From Lipingzhangella_A rawalii (GTDB lineage: Bacteria > Actinomycetota > Actinomycetes > Streptosporangiales > Streptosporangiaceae), in NCBI RefSeq assembly GCF_031628175.1, contig NZ_JAVLVT010000001.1, positions 930,001 to 994,000 of the forward strand: DNA of 64,000 bases. Direction: 5' to 3'. How positions within the stretch are numbered: position 1 is the stretch's first letter; each line of letters starts with the position of its first letter. The notes under the pieces are model-generated. The model ran no database searches and was not told the DNA's origin. It saw only the letters and a program-made list of their open reading frames with translations. The translations under genes and the position numbers were made by a program. This document shows, in pieces, positions 33,530 through 42,226 of this stretch.

Positions 33530-35539
33530 TCAGCCCTGGTTCCAGGTCACGGCGGTGTCCGCACCGGACCACACCCGGTTGTCGATCTCATCTTCCCAGG
33601 TGACGGTCCCGTCCGGGTCGAGTTTCACCAGTTTCCACTCCGTGCCCTCGGGCACGTCCACCTGCACGGACCACTCGGGGTAGGTGTCGGCGTCCGTGTC
33701 GAGGTGCAGCCCCTGGTGTGGGTCCCAGTTCCCGAGCTCGGCGTGGTTCCCCACCATGGCGACCTCCTGGCCGTACCAGGTCTCGACGGTGGCGGTGAGC
33801 TCCGCCGATCCCGGATCGGGGTCCGGGTCGGAGCCTGCGCACTGGTCGCCTTCGCACGGTGTGGCCAGTGCCAGAGCGCCGTCGGCCGGGATCTGCGCGT
33901 GTACCTCGCCGTCGGCGACCGTCACCGTGTCGCCGGCACAGCTGCCGTCCGCGCCCAAGGGCCCCTGGGCAAGGTCGCAGTACTCGCCATCATCCAGATT
34001 CGTGGCCAGGGTGGCCTCCCAGGCCTCCCCGGTGGCGTTGAACGCGGCCAGACCGACCTCGCCGCGGTCGAAGGCAAGCCGACCATCCCCCGCACTGGTG
34101 GCACTGGTGACGGGAGCAGCCCCCACATGGTTGCTGAAGGTCACCAGTCCGGTGACCATGGGGGCCCGGTGCTCGCAGATCCAGTCCTCGCTGTCGCAGT
34201 CGGTGTCTGCGGTGAGCGCCCCGGCCGGATTGCCGTCCTGCGGTTCGTGATTGGGTGGGCCCTCGGCCTCCCCGCCGTCGAGCTCGAAGTCGTAGCTGGA
34301 CATCACCTTGGGGGTGCCGTAGTCGTGGGCCAGCAGATAGGCGGTGGCCAGATAGTGGCGCTCCCCGTCGTGGTAGGTCAGCAGCTCCTTTCCGTCGCTG
34401 TGCCCGTCGCGCTGGATGTCGTGGTTGTCCACGAACACGGTGGCCTCGTTCGCGGCCAGGCCACCCGGGGTTCCCACATCGCCGAGGTCGGCGATCTGGC
34501 CCTCGCGGAAAGACTGGGCGACGTTGGCCTGGTGATCGAAGTTGGTCACGTCGCCGTACGGCGTGTAGGCGGTGTAGGGGATCGTCGCGTCACCGTAGAC
34601 CTCGTGGAAGAAGTCCGGCTGCTCCCCCGCCCCGGGGTATCCGTCGGGTACGGCCGGGAGCGCATCGATCATAGCCTCCAGGTGCTCCTCCTGGATGTGC
34701 TTGGCCGCGTCCACGCGGAAGCCGGATACTCCCATGTTCACCAGTCCGGCCAGGTAATCGATCACCGGTGCCCGCACGTCTGGATCTGCGGTGTTCAGAT
34801 CCGCCAGTTCCAGCAGCTCGCAGTCCTGCACCTCATCGCGGTCGTTCCAGTCCTCGATCTCCCGCCAGCAGGGGCCGAAGTCGTCGTAGTCGAAGCTTGC
34901 GGTGCCATCCCCGAACAGATCGGGGTAGGAGTACTGCTCCCACTCGGTGCCGTTGCTGCCCACACCGTCCCCAGGGCCGGTCATGTGGTTGATCACGGCG
35001 TCGACGTAGATCTTCACGTCGTGCTCGGCACAGGTGTCGACCATGTTCTGGAAGTCGTCGGCGTCCCCGCGGCGCGTGTTGTCCAGCTGGTAGGACACCG
35101 GCTGATAGTCCTGCCACCAGGGGTACTCGCCCACCTGGCCCCGGTCGTCCTCCTCGGACTCCGGAACCACAACGTGTTCCTGGGGCGGGGCGACCTGCAC
35201 GCCGCTGTAGCCGTTCGGCCCGAGGTACTCCGCGCACTCCGCGGCGATGGAGTTCCAGTTCCACTGAAACAGGTGCACAAGCACCTCGTCGGTATGGTCA
35301 CCGGTTTCTGCTTCGTCTGGTCCGACCGCTCCGGGAAACTCCGCCGGGACCTGACCGGCAGCCACAGCCGGGGCGGGTAGGCTGCCGGGCTCGGCGAACG
35401 GCGGGGGGACCTCCATGGGGGCAGATCCGGGGGAATCTGAGGTAGCGGTTGCGGAACTGGGTGGAGCAAGCAACGCGGCGACCAGGCCGAGGCCGAGTGT
35501 CGCCGCGAGCGTGGCGGAACTTCGCCAACCGTGACGCAT
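33530..35539 (-). CDS. Secreted alpha-amylase (GH13) with CBM20 starch-binding domain
   Basis: 669 residues from the ATG at 35539 (GGAGGGCGCC upstream). Signal peptide to about residue 34 (SATLAATLGLGLVAALLAPP). GH13 regions: DAVINHM (I), GFRVDAAKHI with the Asp nucleophile (II), FFHEVYGD with the Glu acid (III), FVDNHD (IV), resembling the chloride-type actinomycete amylases. The C-terminal CBM20 after a DPDPDPG linker starts ELTATVETWYGQEVAMVGNH and contains LGNWDPHQGL. Acidic throughout. The upstream TTGC/GCAA sites suggest maltose-type regulation; the promoter lies inside the run-on end of nadE. Confidence 0.94.
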   Translation of the reverse strand: MRHGWRSSATLAATLGLGLVAALLAPPSSATATSDSPGSAPMEVPPPFAEPGSLPAPAVAAGQVPAEFPGAVGPDEAETGDHTDEVLVHLFQWNWNSIAAECAEYLGPNGYSGVQVAPPQEHVVVPESEEDDRGQVGEYPWWQDYQPVSYQLDNTRRGDADDFQNMVDTCAEHDVKIYVDAVINHMTGPGDGVGSNGTEWEQYSYPDLFGDGTASFDYDDFGPCWREIEDWNDRDEVQDCELLELADLNTADPDVRAPVIDYLAGLVNMGVSGFRVDAAKHIQEEHLEAMIDALPAVPDGYPGAGEQPDFFHEVYGDATIPYTAYTPYGDVTNFDHQANVAQSFREGQIADLGDVGTPGGLAANEATVFVDNHDIQRDGHSDGKELLTYHDGERHYLATAYLLAHDYGTPKVMSSYDFELDGGEAEGPPNHEPQDGNPAGALTADTDCDSEDWICEHRAPMVTGLVTFSNHVGAAPVTSATSAGDGRLAFDRGEVGLAAFNATGEAWEATLATNLDDGEYCDLAQGPLGADGSCAGDTVTVADGEVHAQIPADGALALATPCEGDQCAGSDPDPDPGSAELTATVETWYGQEVAMVGNHAELGNWDPHQGLHLDTDADTYPEWSVQVDVPEGTEWKLVKLDPDGTVTWEDEIDNRVWSGADTAVTWNQG

Positions 35540-35562
35540 GGCGCCCTCCGGGGGATGTGGAG

Positions 35563-37470
35563 TTACAAACAGCGATTGCATAGACCACGCAAAATATGCA
35601 AGATCTTGCGATCATGTGCGCAAAATAACACTTGATCGTCTGTCCGTGAACCCTCTCCCCAGCGCAACGACGTGTGGCCGTGCATCCCCGAGTACTCGGG
35701 GATGCACGGCCCCCGACGGCACAGGGGGGGCAGCCCAACACCAAAGCTCCACCGGTTGGTGATCGGAAGGCGGCGGTCCCGACCGAAGTTGCGGCGACTC
35801 ACCTTGGGCCCCGGCGGGTACTGGCGGCGCTTGTACTCCGCCCGGTCCACCATCCGGATCACCCGATCGACCAGCTGGGCGTCGTGACCCGCGGCGACCA
35901 GCTCCCCACGACCGAGATCGGTGCCGACATAGTCATCCAGCAGTGCGTCCAGCACTGCGTAGTCCGGTAGTGAGTCGGTGTCCCGCTGGTCGGGGCGTAG
36001 CTCGGCGCTGGGTTCCTTGACGATCGAGTTCTCCGGGATGGGCGGGGTCTCGCCGTGGCGCTCCGCCTCGGCGTTGCGCCAGCGCGCCAGTTCCCAGACC
36101 TGGGTCTTCCAGATGTCCTTGATGGGTGCGTATCCGCCGACCGAGTCCCCGTACAGCGTGGAGTAACCGGTGGCCAGCTCGCTCTTGTTTCCCGGCGCCA
36201 GCACGAGGTGACCCTCCTGGTTGGACAGGCTCATCACCACCACTCCCCGAACCCGGGCCTGGAGGTTCTCCGCGGCCAGCCCGTCCAGATCGAGCTCCCC
36301 TTCGTAGGCCTGCACCAGGCCAGCAACCGGCACGGTTCGTCCGTGGATGCCCTGCCGCTTCACCAGGTCCTCGGCGTCGCTGACCGAATGGCCGCTGGAG
36401 TAGCGGCTGGGCATGAGTACCGCGTGCACGGCCTCGGACCCCAGGGCGTCGGCGGCGATCGTCGCCGTCAGTGCCGAGTCGATACCACCGGAGAGTCCCA
36501 GCAGCACCGAGGGAAAACCGTTCTTCCGGACGTAGTCTCGCGTCCCTGCCACCAGGGCGGCGTAGATCTCGGCCGGGTCCGTCAACCGCGCAGCATGCCG
36601 GGCGGCGCCCGCCGGCGACTCTGCCCCAGTCCGCACGGTCGCGCTGAGGGCGTCTCGCTGAATCGTGATGCCGTCGGCCGCGATCTCCCGTTGCGGGGGC
36701 GGCGATGCTGTCGCCGCGCTCGGCAGTTCGAGGTCACACACCAGCAGTTCCTCGGTGAACTGCGCGGCGCGGGCCATAACCTCACCGGTAGCGTCCACCA
36801 CCAGGGAATCTCCGTCGAAGACGAGCTCGTCCTGGCCGCCGACAAGGTTGACATAGGCAAGGGCCGCACCTGCCTCGCGGGCACGGCGGCGGCACAGTTC
36901 CAGGCGCACGTCGTCCTTGTCTCGTTCGTAGGGCGAGCCGTTGAGTACCACGAGCAGCCCCGCCCCGGCCTGGCGGACCGCAGCCACCGGTCCGCCGTCC
37001 TGCCAGAGGTCCTCGCAGATCGCAAAGGCCACGTCCACCCCACCGATCGTGACGACGGGAAAAACGTCGCCCGGCACGAAGTACCGGTGCTCGTCGAACA
37101 CGCCGTAGTTGGGCAGATGGTGTTTGGCCGACACCAGGCGCACCACCCCCTGCCAGAGCACGGCCAGCGCGTTCCGGGGCCGGCCCGTCCCCGGTTCCAG
37201 AAAGCCCACGACGACCGGAAGCTCACCCTGCCCGGCCTCGGATAGCCGGACGGCGAGACGCTCCAATTCCGTCTGGGACGCCGCAGCGAACGAGGAACGC
37301 AGCGCGAGGTCCTCCACCGGGTATCCCGTGAGGGTCATCTCCGGGAACACCACCGCATCCGCCTGTGCCTGCTGCGCCCGTCGAGCCTCGGCGAGAATTC
37401 GTTGGCTGTTTCCCTCGAGGTCCCCGACGACGGTGTTGATCTGTGCCAGTGCAATCGTCAAACGTGCCAC
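35563..37470 (-). CDS. nadE: Glutamine-dependent NAD+ synthetase with run-on C-terminus
   Basis: Converts deamido-NAD to NAD with ammonia from glutamine. 635 residues from the GTG at 37470 (family start ARLTIALAQINTVVGDLEGN). The N-terminal nitrilase-type glutaminase has Glu in VVFPEMTLTGYP, Lys in SAKHHLPNYGVFDEH and Cys in FAICEDLWQDGG; the C-terminal synthetase has the P-loop SGGIDSALTA and ends with the usual RNFGRDRRLPITNRW. Family members normally stop within a few codons of that point; here the frame continues about 60 residues through a 36-bp palindrome and the amylase promoter to a stop 23 bp before the amylase ATG. Confidence 0.93.
   Translation of the reverse strand: MARLTIALAQINTVVGDLEGNSQRILAEARRAQQAQADAVVFPEMTLTGYPVEDLALRSSFAAASQTELERLAVRLSEAGQGELPVVVGFLEPGTGRPRNALAVLWQGVVRLVSAKHHLPNYGVFDEHRYFVPGDVFPVVTIGGVDVAFAICEDLWQDGGPVAAVRQAGAGLLVVLNGSPYERDKDDVRLELCRRRAREAGAALAYVNLVGGQDELVFDGDSLVVDATGEVMARAAQFTEELLVCDLELPSAATASPPPQREIAADGITIQRDALSATVRTGAESPAGAARHAARLTDPAEIYAALVAGTRDYVRKNGFPSVLLGLSGGIDSALTATIAADALGSEAVHAVLMPSRYSSGHSVSDAEDLVKRQGIHGRTVPVAGLVQAYEGELDLDGLAAENLQARVRGVVVMSLSNQEGHLVLAPGNKSELATGYSTLYGDSVGGYAPIKDIWKTQVWELARWRNAEAERHGETPPIPENSIVKEPSAELRPDQRDTDSLPDYAVLDALLDDYVGTDLGRGELVAAGHDAQLVDRVIRMVDRAEYKRRQYPPGPKVSRRNFGRDRRLPITNRWSFGVGLPPLCRRGPCIPEYSGMHGHTSLRWGEGSRTDDQVLFCAHDRKILHILRGLCNRCL
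35586..35629 (-). promoter_or_regulatory. Amylase promoter/operator region with TTGC repeats
   Basis: AT-rich block with a 12-bp palindrome GCAAGATCTTGC at 35598-35609 and further TTGCG/CGCAA copies in both orientations. Streptomyces amylase promoters carry TTGCA-type repeats recognised by MalR (LacI family); these could be the equivalent sites. 47-90 bp from the amylase start. Confidence 0.5.
35676..35711. terminator. 36-bp perfect palindrome in nadE 3' extension
   Basis: 18-bp arms with no spacer, centre CCCCGAGTACTCGGGG. It sits about 50 bp past the place where nadE would normally stop and upstream of the amylase promoter, so it most likely is the nadE terminator, although the reading frame passes through it. 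Confidence 0.7.
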
Positions 37471-37616
37471 ATCCTCGAGCCTAGCCAGCCCGCGACCGCA
37501 CCCGCGCGGCGGCCCACCCGCTGGCGTCAATTAATCCGCAGGTAACACAGCTGGGGCACGATTCCCCCTAAGGTGGCAGGTACATCAGTGTCGGCAGGCA
37601 ACGAGGAGGGTGCACC

Positions 37617-38978
37617 GTGGACCGACAGCAGGAGTTCGTACTGCGAACCCTGGAAGAGCGTGACATCCGGTTCGTACGCCTGTGGTTCACTGACGTGCTG
37701 GGATATCTGAAGTCGGTTGCGGTCGCTCCGGCCGAACTGGAGGCGGCCTTCACCGAGGGCATCGGATTCGACGGCTCCGCGATCGAGGGATTCGCCCGTG
37801 TCCACGAGGCCGACATGCTCGCCCAGCCCGACCCCTCCACCTTCCAGGTGCTGCCCTGGCGGAACGAGCCGCACGGCACGGCGCGGATGTACTGCGACAT
37901 CCTGATGCCCGACGGCTCCCCCAGCTACGCCGACCCGCGCCACGTCCTCAAACGCCAGCTCAGCAAGGCGTCGGATCTCGGCTTCAGCTTCTACACCCAT
38001 CCCGAGATCGAGTTCTATCTGCTGCGGAACAAGCCCGGGCCCGGGGAGCTCCCCGAACCGAACGACGACGGGGGCTACTTCGACCACACTCCGCACAACA
38101 GCGCCTACGACTTCCGGCGTAACGCCATCATGATGCTGGAGAACATGGGTATCTCGGTGGAGTTCAGCCACCACGAGGGCGGGCCGGGCCAGCAGGAGAT
38201 CGACCTGCGGTACGCCGACGCGCTGACCACGGCCGACAACATCATGACCTTCCGGCACGTCATGAAGGAGGTCGCCCTGGAGGAGGGCGTGTACGCAACC
38301 TTCATGCCCAAGCCGTTCACGGAGTACCCCGGTTCGGGGATGCACACCCACATGTCCCTGTTCGAGGGGGAGCGGAACGCCTTCTACGAGCCGGGGGCCG
38401 AGTACCACCTGTCCAAGATCGGGCGAAGCTTCATCGGTGGACTGCTCGCCCACTCCGCCGAGATCAGTGCGGTGTGCAGCCAGTGGGTCAACTCCTATAA
38501 GCGGCTCTGGCACAACGCCGCAGCCTCGGCGGGTGCGGGTGGGGAGGCTCCCGCCTACGTATGCTGGGGACACAACAACCGCTCCGCACTCGTCCGGGTC
38601 CCCATGTACAAACCGGACAAGGGCAATTCCAGCCGCATCGAGTTCCGCGCCCTCGACTCCGCGTGCAACCCCTACCTGGCCTACGCGGTGATTCTCGCCG
38701 CCGGCCTCAAGGGAATCGAGGAAGGCTACGAATTGCCTCCCGGCTCGGAGGACGACGTGTGGGCGCTTACGCCGGCCGAACGCCGCGCCCTGGGAATCCA
38801 GCCCCTCCCCCAGAGCCTGGACGAGGGTATTCGCGCGATGGAGCGCAGTGAGCTGGTTGCCGAGACGCTCGGGGCGCACGTTTTCGACTACTTCTTGAGG
38901 AACAAGCGGGAGGAGTGGCAGGAGTACCGACGCCAGGTCACTCCCTTCGAGCTACAGCGTTACCTGCCGATCCTCTGA
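37617..38978 (+). CDS. glnA2: Glutamine synthetase-like protein GlnA2
   Basis: 453 residues, GTG start. GS-I fold: WFTDVLGYLKSVAV, GIGFDGSAIEGFARV, HPEIEFYLL, KPFTEYPGSGMHTHMSLF, and NRSALVRVPMYKP. The region matching the adenylylation loop (YELPPGSEDDVWALTPAER) lacks the regulatory Tyr context, as in other GlnA2 proteins, so GlnE should not control it. In Streptomyces coelicolor the orthologue was reported to be a gamma-glutamylpolyamine synthetase rather than an ammonium-assimilating GS. The position after glnE and nadE matches Streptomyces. The 3' end overlaps the convergent LAL gene by 27 bp. Confidence 0.93.
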   Translation: MDRQQEFVLRTLEERDIRFVRLWFTDVLGYLKSVAVAPAELEAAFTEGIGFDGSAIEGFARVHEADMLAQPDPSTFQVLPWRNEPHGTARMYCDILMPDGSPSYADPRHVLKRQLSKASDLGFSFYTHPEIEFYLLRNKPGPGELPEPNDDGGYFDHTPHNSAYDFRRNAIMMLENMGISVEFSHHEGGPGQQEIDLRYADALTTADNIMTFRHVMKEVALEEGVYATFMPKPFTEYPGSGMHTHMSLFEGERNAFYEPGAEYHLSKIGRSFIGGLLAHSAEISAVCSQWVNSYKRLWHNAAASAGAGGEAPAYVCWGHNNRSALVRVPMYKPDKGNSSRIEFRALDSACNPYLAYAVILAAGLKGIEEGYELPPGSEDDVWALTPAERRALGIQPLPQSLDEGIRAMERSELVAETLGAHVFDYFLRNKREEWQEYRRQVTPFELQRYLPIL

Positions 38979-41924
38979 ACTGCTGGCGTCGGGGGCTGAG
39001 CCGTCCAGGCCCAGCTCCCGGGCCCGCGCCGCGGCCGCGCCCCGGTTGGGCACCCCAAGCTTGCCCAGCAGGTTGGACACGTGCACACTCACCGTCTTCA
39101 CCGCAATCGACAACTCCGCAGCGATCTGCGGATTCGACCAACCGGCAGCCACCAGGCGCAGCACCTCCATCTCCCGCCGCGTCAAACCGGCCACGGCCGG
39201 TGAAACTCGGGACGGTGCGCCCGTCATCCGTTCCCGCAGCTTGCGAGCCTCGTGCGTTACCTGATGCGCCCCGGTGGCCGCACCCAGTGCGGCGGCCTCG
39301 TCGAGTCGCTGGTGTGCCCCCGCCTGGTCTCCCAGGGCACAGGCCTGCTCGGCGGCGTGGGTCAGCATCCTCGCCTGGGATACCGGTCGTTCGGAACGCT
39401 CCAGCCGCACCGCCAGGACGTCGAAACGGTCCCGGGCGGTGGCCGGATCGGGGCACAGGTAGGCCTGGGCGCCGCGCTTGCTGTTCACCAGCTCCGGGAT
39501 CCGGGGCTCGGGGAGCTTCGTGACCAGACTCCACAGGCGCTGGCGGAGCGCCTCCCACTCCGGCCCCTCGCCGGATCCGTCCCGCCGGGCCGTGTAGCAC
39601 AGTTCGCCGCCGGCATCCAGCAGGTCCCAACAGTGCACCACGTCCTGTCGCCACAGGGGGGAGTCCAGCAGCTCGTGCACCGTGGCGCGTGCCGCCTCGA
39701 ACCGGCCCTCGGCCAGGTCCAGCAGCACGGCGATCACGGACCGGGGAAGGACGTAGCTGAGCCGCACACTCTCGTCGGGCAGTAGGTGTCCGCCCACGCT
39801 CAGGTGGCGACGCGCACGTTCCAGACTCCCCCGCTGGATAGCGATGATGGCGCGCTGCGCCTCCAGGGTTTCGATGTGTCGTGGCACGCGCATGGTGGCC
39901 GCGGCCGCCTCGGCCTCCTGCTCCGCGGCATCCAGCTCGCCCAGCTCGGTCAGCGCCGCCACCACCCCGAGGGTCTGTTCCTCCGGGAGGCGTAGCTCCC
40001 GCGCACGGCGCACCCCTTCCCGGTACACCCGCAGGGCGTCGCTGGAGCGGCCGCTCAGGCGCAGCACGATGCCGGTGTGCTGGATGGTCTGGAGCTCGGT
40101 GATGGGGCAGCCGTGGCGGGAGGAGAGCTCTCGGGCGCGGGCCAGCATCTCCAGACCCTGGTCCGGATTCTCCTGGTCCACGCCGTGCATCCGGCCCAGC
40201 ACCGCGAGAACCTCGGCCTCGCTGCGTTCGTCCTGTGCGGCGCGGGCCTGGTCCAGCGCCTTCTCCCCCACCGTGAGCGCCTCCACGGTGTCCCGACGCA
40301 TCATCAGGTCGGCGGCCAGGGTGCCCAGGAACCGGGTACGGTCCGGATGGTTCTGCGGCAGGGTGCGCAGCGCCTGCCGCAGGTCGGCGAGTGCCCGGTC
40401 GTAGGCGCGGTCCTTGTTGGCCTCACCGCGGGCGTGCAGCAGCCGAGCCAGGCACACCGCGTCGGCACGCGCGGTGGCGGGGTCGATGTGACGGGTCATG
40501 CCCGCGGTCAGTTCCGCGATTCCGGTGTCGGCCAGATCCGCTCCGCGCCCCGGGTCACCCGCGCGGATCGCGGCACGGGCGGCCAACAGTACCGCCTCCA
40601 CGTGTGTTGTGCCGGTGCGCTGTGCCGCGTCGGGAACCTGGTCCCACAGCTCCAGGACACGTTCCAGCATGCGGGAGCGCTCCGGATAGGCCAGGGCCTC
40701 CCCCGCGGCCTGCGCCGCCGTCCAGGCCGCGCCCAATGCGCCGGGCAGATCGTGGGCGGCGTAACGGTGATGGGCGAGTTCGGTGGCGACCTGCCGGGGT
40801 GGTAGACCCGTCGCTCCGTTCTCCAACGTGTCGGCGTAGCGCCGGTGCAGTCGCATTCGTTCCCCCGGCAGCAGGGTGGAGCGAACCGCCTCGGCGAGGA
40901 GTGCGTGGCGAAACGCGTACCCCTCGCCGTGGATCCGGAGCACGTTGACGCCGATCGCGGCGTCCAGTGCGGCCTCCAGCTGATCCTCGGACAGCCCACT
41001 CACGGCGGCCAACAGGTCGTGCCCGATCCAGTGGCCACCCACCGCCGCGGCCCGCACCACCTGACGGGCAGTGTCGTCGAGGCTGCGCAGCGGGCCCAGT
41101 AGCAGCTCCCGCGGCGCCGCGGGTATCTCGGTGCCCGCCGCGTTCCCGTGCTCCAGGAAGGACTCCACGAACAGGGGGTTGCCGCCACTGCGGGCGCATA
41201 CCAGGTCGAGCTGTTCCGGTTCCAGGGGGCTGCCACCGCGCAGGTCGGCCGCCTGTTCTGCGACCTCGTCGCGGCTGAGGGGGTCCACGTCCACACGCCG
41301 CACGACGGGCAGGCGCTCCAGTTCCCCGAGCAGCCGCCGCATCGGATGGGTGCGGTGCAGCTCGTCGCTGCGGCAGGTCACCAGCAGGTGCAGTGGCAGA
41401 TCGGTCATGTTGTGCAGCAGGAACACCAGGAGTTCCCGGGTGGAAGAGTCGGCCCAGTGCAGATCCTCCAGCACCACCACCAGCCCCTGGGGGCGGGCGG
41501 CACACTCCAGCAACACGAGGACCTCTCCGAAGAGGATGGTGCGCTGCTCGTCCCGTCGCTGCGGCGGCTCTCCCAGTTCCGGGAGTAGTCGCGCCAGCTC
41601 CCGCAGGTGGGTGATTCCGGCGCCGGGGGTGTCCGCGGGCTGGGTCTTCCGCACGAGCTGCCGCAGCACCGTCACGAAGGGTGCGAACGGCAGCCCGTCG
41701 CTGCCCAGGGCGGGACAGTGGCCGGCAGCGGCCCGAACGCTCGACGTTCCCGCCTGGTACTCCCGCACCAGGCGGGACTTACCCACCCCGGCGTCCCCCG
41801 TGATGAGGGTGGCCGCACCCCGCCCCGCGGCCGCCTGCTGCCCATCGGCGTGCAGGGCGGCGAGTTCGGTGTCCCGGCCCACGAACCGGGGCTCCCGTCG
41901 ACTGCGCACCATATGGTCCAGCAT
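38952..41924 (-). CDS. LuxR-family LAL regulator 1 (large ATP-binding)
   Basis: 990 residues from the ATG at 41924 (GGGGGATGAC upstream). AAA-type NTPase first: FVGRDTELAALHADG, Walker A GDAGVGKSRLV near residue 50, Walker B LVVVLEDLHWADSSTRELL. A long helical-repeat region with low-complexity Ala/Arg follows, then a C-terminal LuxR HTH (LTRREMEVLRLVAAGWSNPQ; IAVKTVSVHVSNLLGKLGV). Paralog of LAL 2 immediately upstream, with identical HTH-coding DNA. LALs often switch on sugar-use or antibiotic genes; the target is unknown. A 76-residue gene precedes it on the same strand. Confidence 0.92.
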   Translation of the reverse strand: MLDHMVRSRREPRFVGRDTELAALHADGQQAAAGRGAATLITGDAGVGKSRLVREYQAGTSSVRAAAGHCPALGSDGLPFAPFVTVLRQLVRKTQPADTPGAGITHLRELARLLPELGEPPQRRDEQRTILFGEVLVLLECAARPQGLVVVLEDLHWADSSTRELLVFLLHNMTDLPLHLLVTCRSDELHRTHPMRRLLGELERLPVVRRVDVDPLSRDEVAEQAADLRGGSPLEPEQLDLVCARSGGNPLFVESFLEHGNAAGTEIPAAPRELLLGPLRSLDDTARQVVRAAAVGGHWIGHDLLAAVSGLSEDQLEAALDAAIGVNVLRIHGEGYAFRHALLAEAVRSTLLPGERMRLHRRYADTLENGATGLPPRQVATELAHHRYAAHDLPGALGAAWTAAQAAGEALAYPERSRMLERVLELWDQVPDAAQRTGTTHVEAVLLAARAAIRAGDPGRGADLADTGIAELTAGMTRHIDPATARADAVCLARLLHARGEANKDRAYDRALADLRQALRTLPQNHPDRTRFLGTLAADLMMRRDTVEALTVGEKALDQARAAQDERSEAEVLAVLGRMHGVDQENPDQGLEMLARARELSSRHGCPITELQTIQHTGIVLRLSGRSSDALRVYREGVRRARELRLPEEQTLGVVAALTELGELDAAEQEAEAAAATMRVPRHIETLEAQRAIIAIQRGSLERARRHLSVGGHLLPDESVRLSYVLPRSVIAVLLDLAEGRFEAARATVHELLDSPLWRQDVVHCWDLLDAGGELCYTARRDGSGEGPEWEALRQRLWSLVTKLPEPRIPELVNSKRGAQAYLCPDPATARDRFDVLAVRLERSERPVSQARMLTHAAEQACALGDQAGAHQRLDEAAALGAATGAHQVTHEARKLRERMTGAPSRVSPAVAGLTRREMEVLRLVAAGWSNPQIAAELSIAVKTVSVHVSNLLGKLGVPNRGAAAARARELGLDGSAPDASSSEDRQVTL

Positions 41925-41995
41925 GTCATCCCCCGGGGACAGAAACACCCCCGCCGTGAAGCGCCCCACCTGTGCATGCCGGCGACGGCAGGAAC

Positions 41996-42226
41996 CTAGG
42001 CTTGGGGGCACCACCCAGCCGCCAGGCCGGTTTGTGTAGGCACTGTGGACTTCGTCGCGCACGGAGTCCTGTCCTCGTCCCTCGAGGCATCTGCGCCTTG
42101 TGGAGGCAGTTCGACCTTCCGTCGCTGCCTTCTGCGGATGCGACGTACCAGACGTTCTCGAGCAGCGTCTTGCTCCAGCTCCTGACGGTGCTGTTCAGCG
42201 GCCGACGCCGCGAAATCCGGATGCAT
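41996..42226 (-). CDS. Small basic helical protein upstream of LAL 1
   Basis: 76 residues. The ATG at 42226 has a near-perfect SD (AAGGAGGA, 42240-42233) 6 bases away, which is the best evidence that it is real. The first 40 residues (MHPDFAASAAEQHRQELEQD then AARERLVRRIRRRQRRK) match a class of tiny actinobacterial proteins that start MHP and form one amphipathic, Arg-rich helix; the tail is not conserved-looking. Function unknown; nucleic-acid or membrane contact is possible. It ends 71 bp before LAL 1. Confidence 0.75.
   Translation of the reverse strand: MHPDFAASAAEQHRQELEQDAARERLVRRIRRRQRRKVELPPQGADASRDEDRTPCATKSTVPTQTGLAAGWCPQA

Noticed and set aside
33428..35380. 650-residue plus-strand frame opposite the amylase
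   Set aside because: Val/Gly-rich antisense shadow; the minus strand has complete GH13 and CBM20 motifs.
35676..35711. Palindrome resembling a type I-E CRISPR repeat half
   Set aside because: Only one copy, perfectly palindromic, with no spacers or cas genes; better explained as a terminator.
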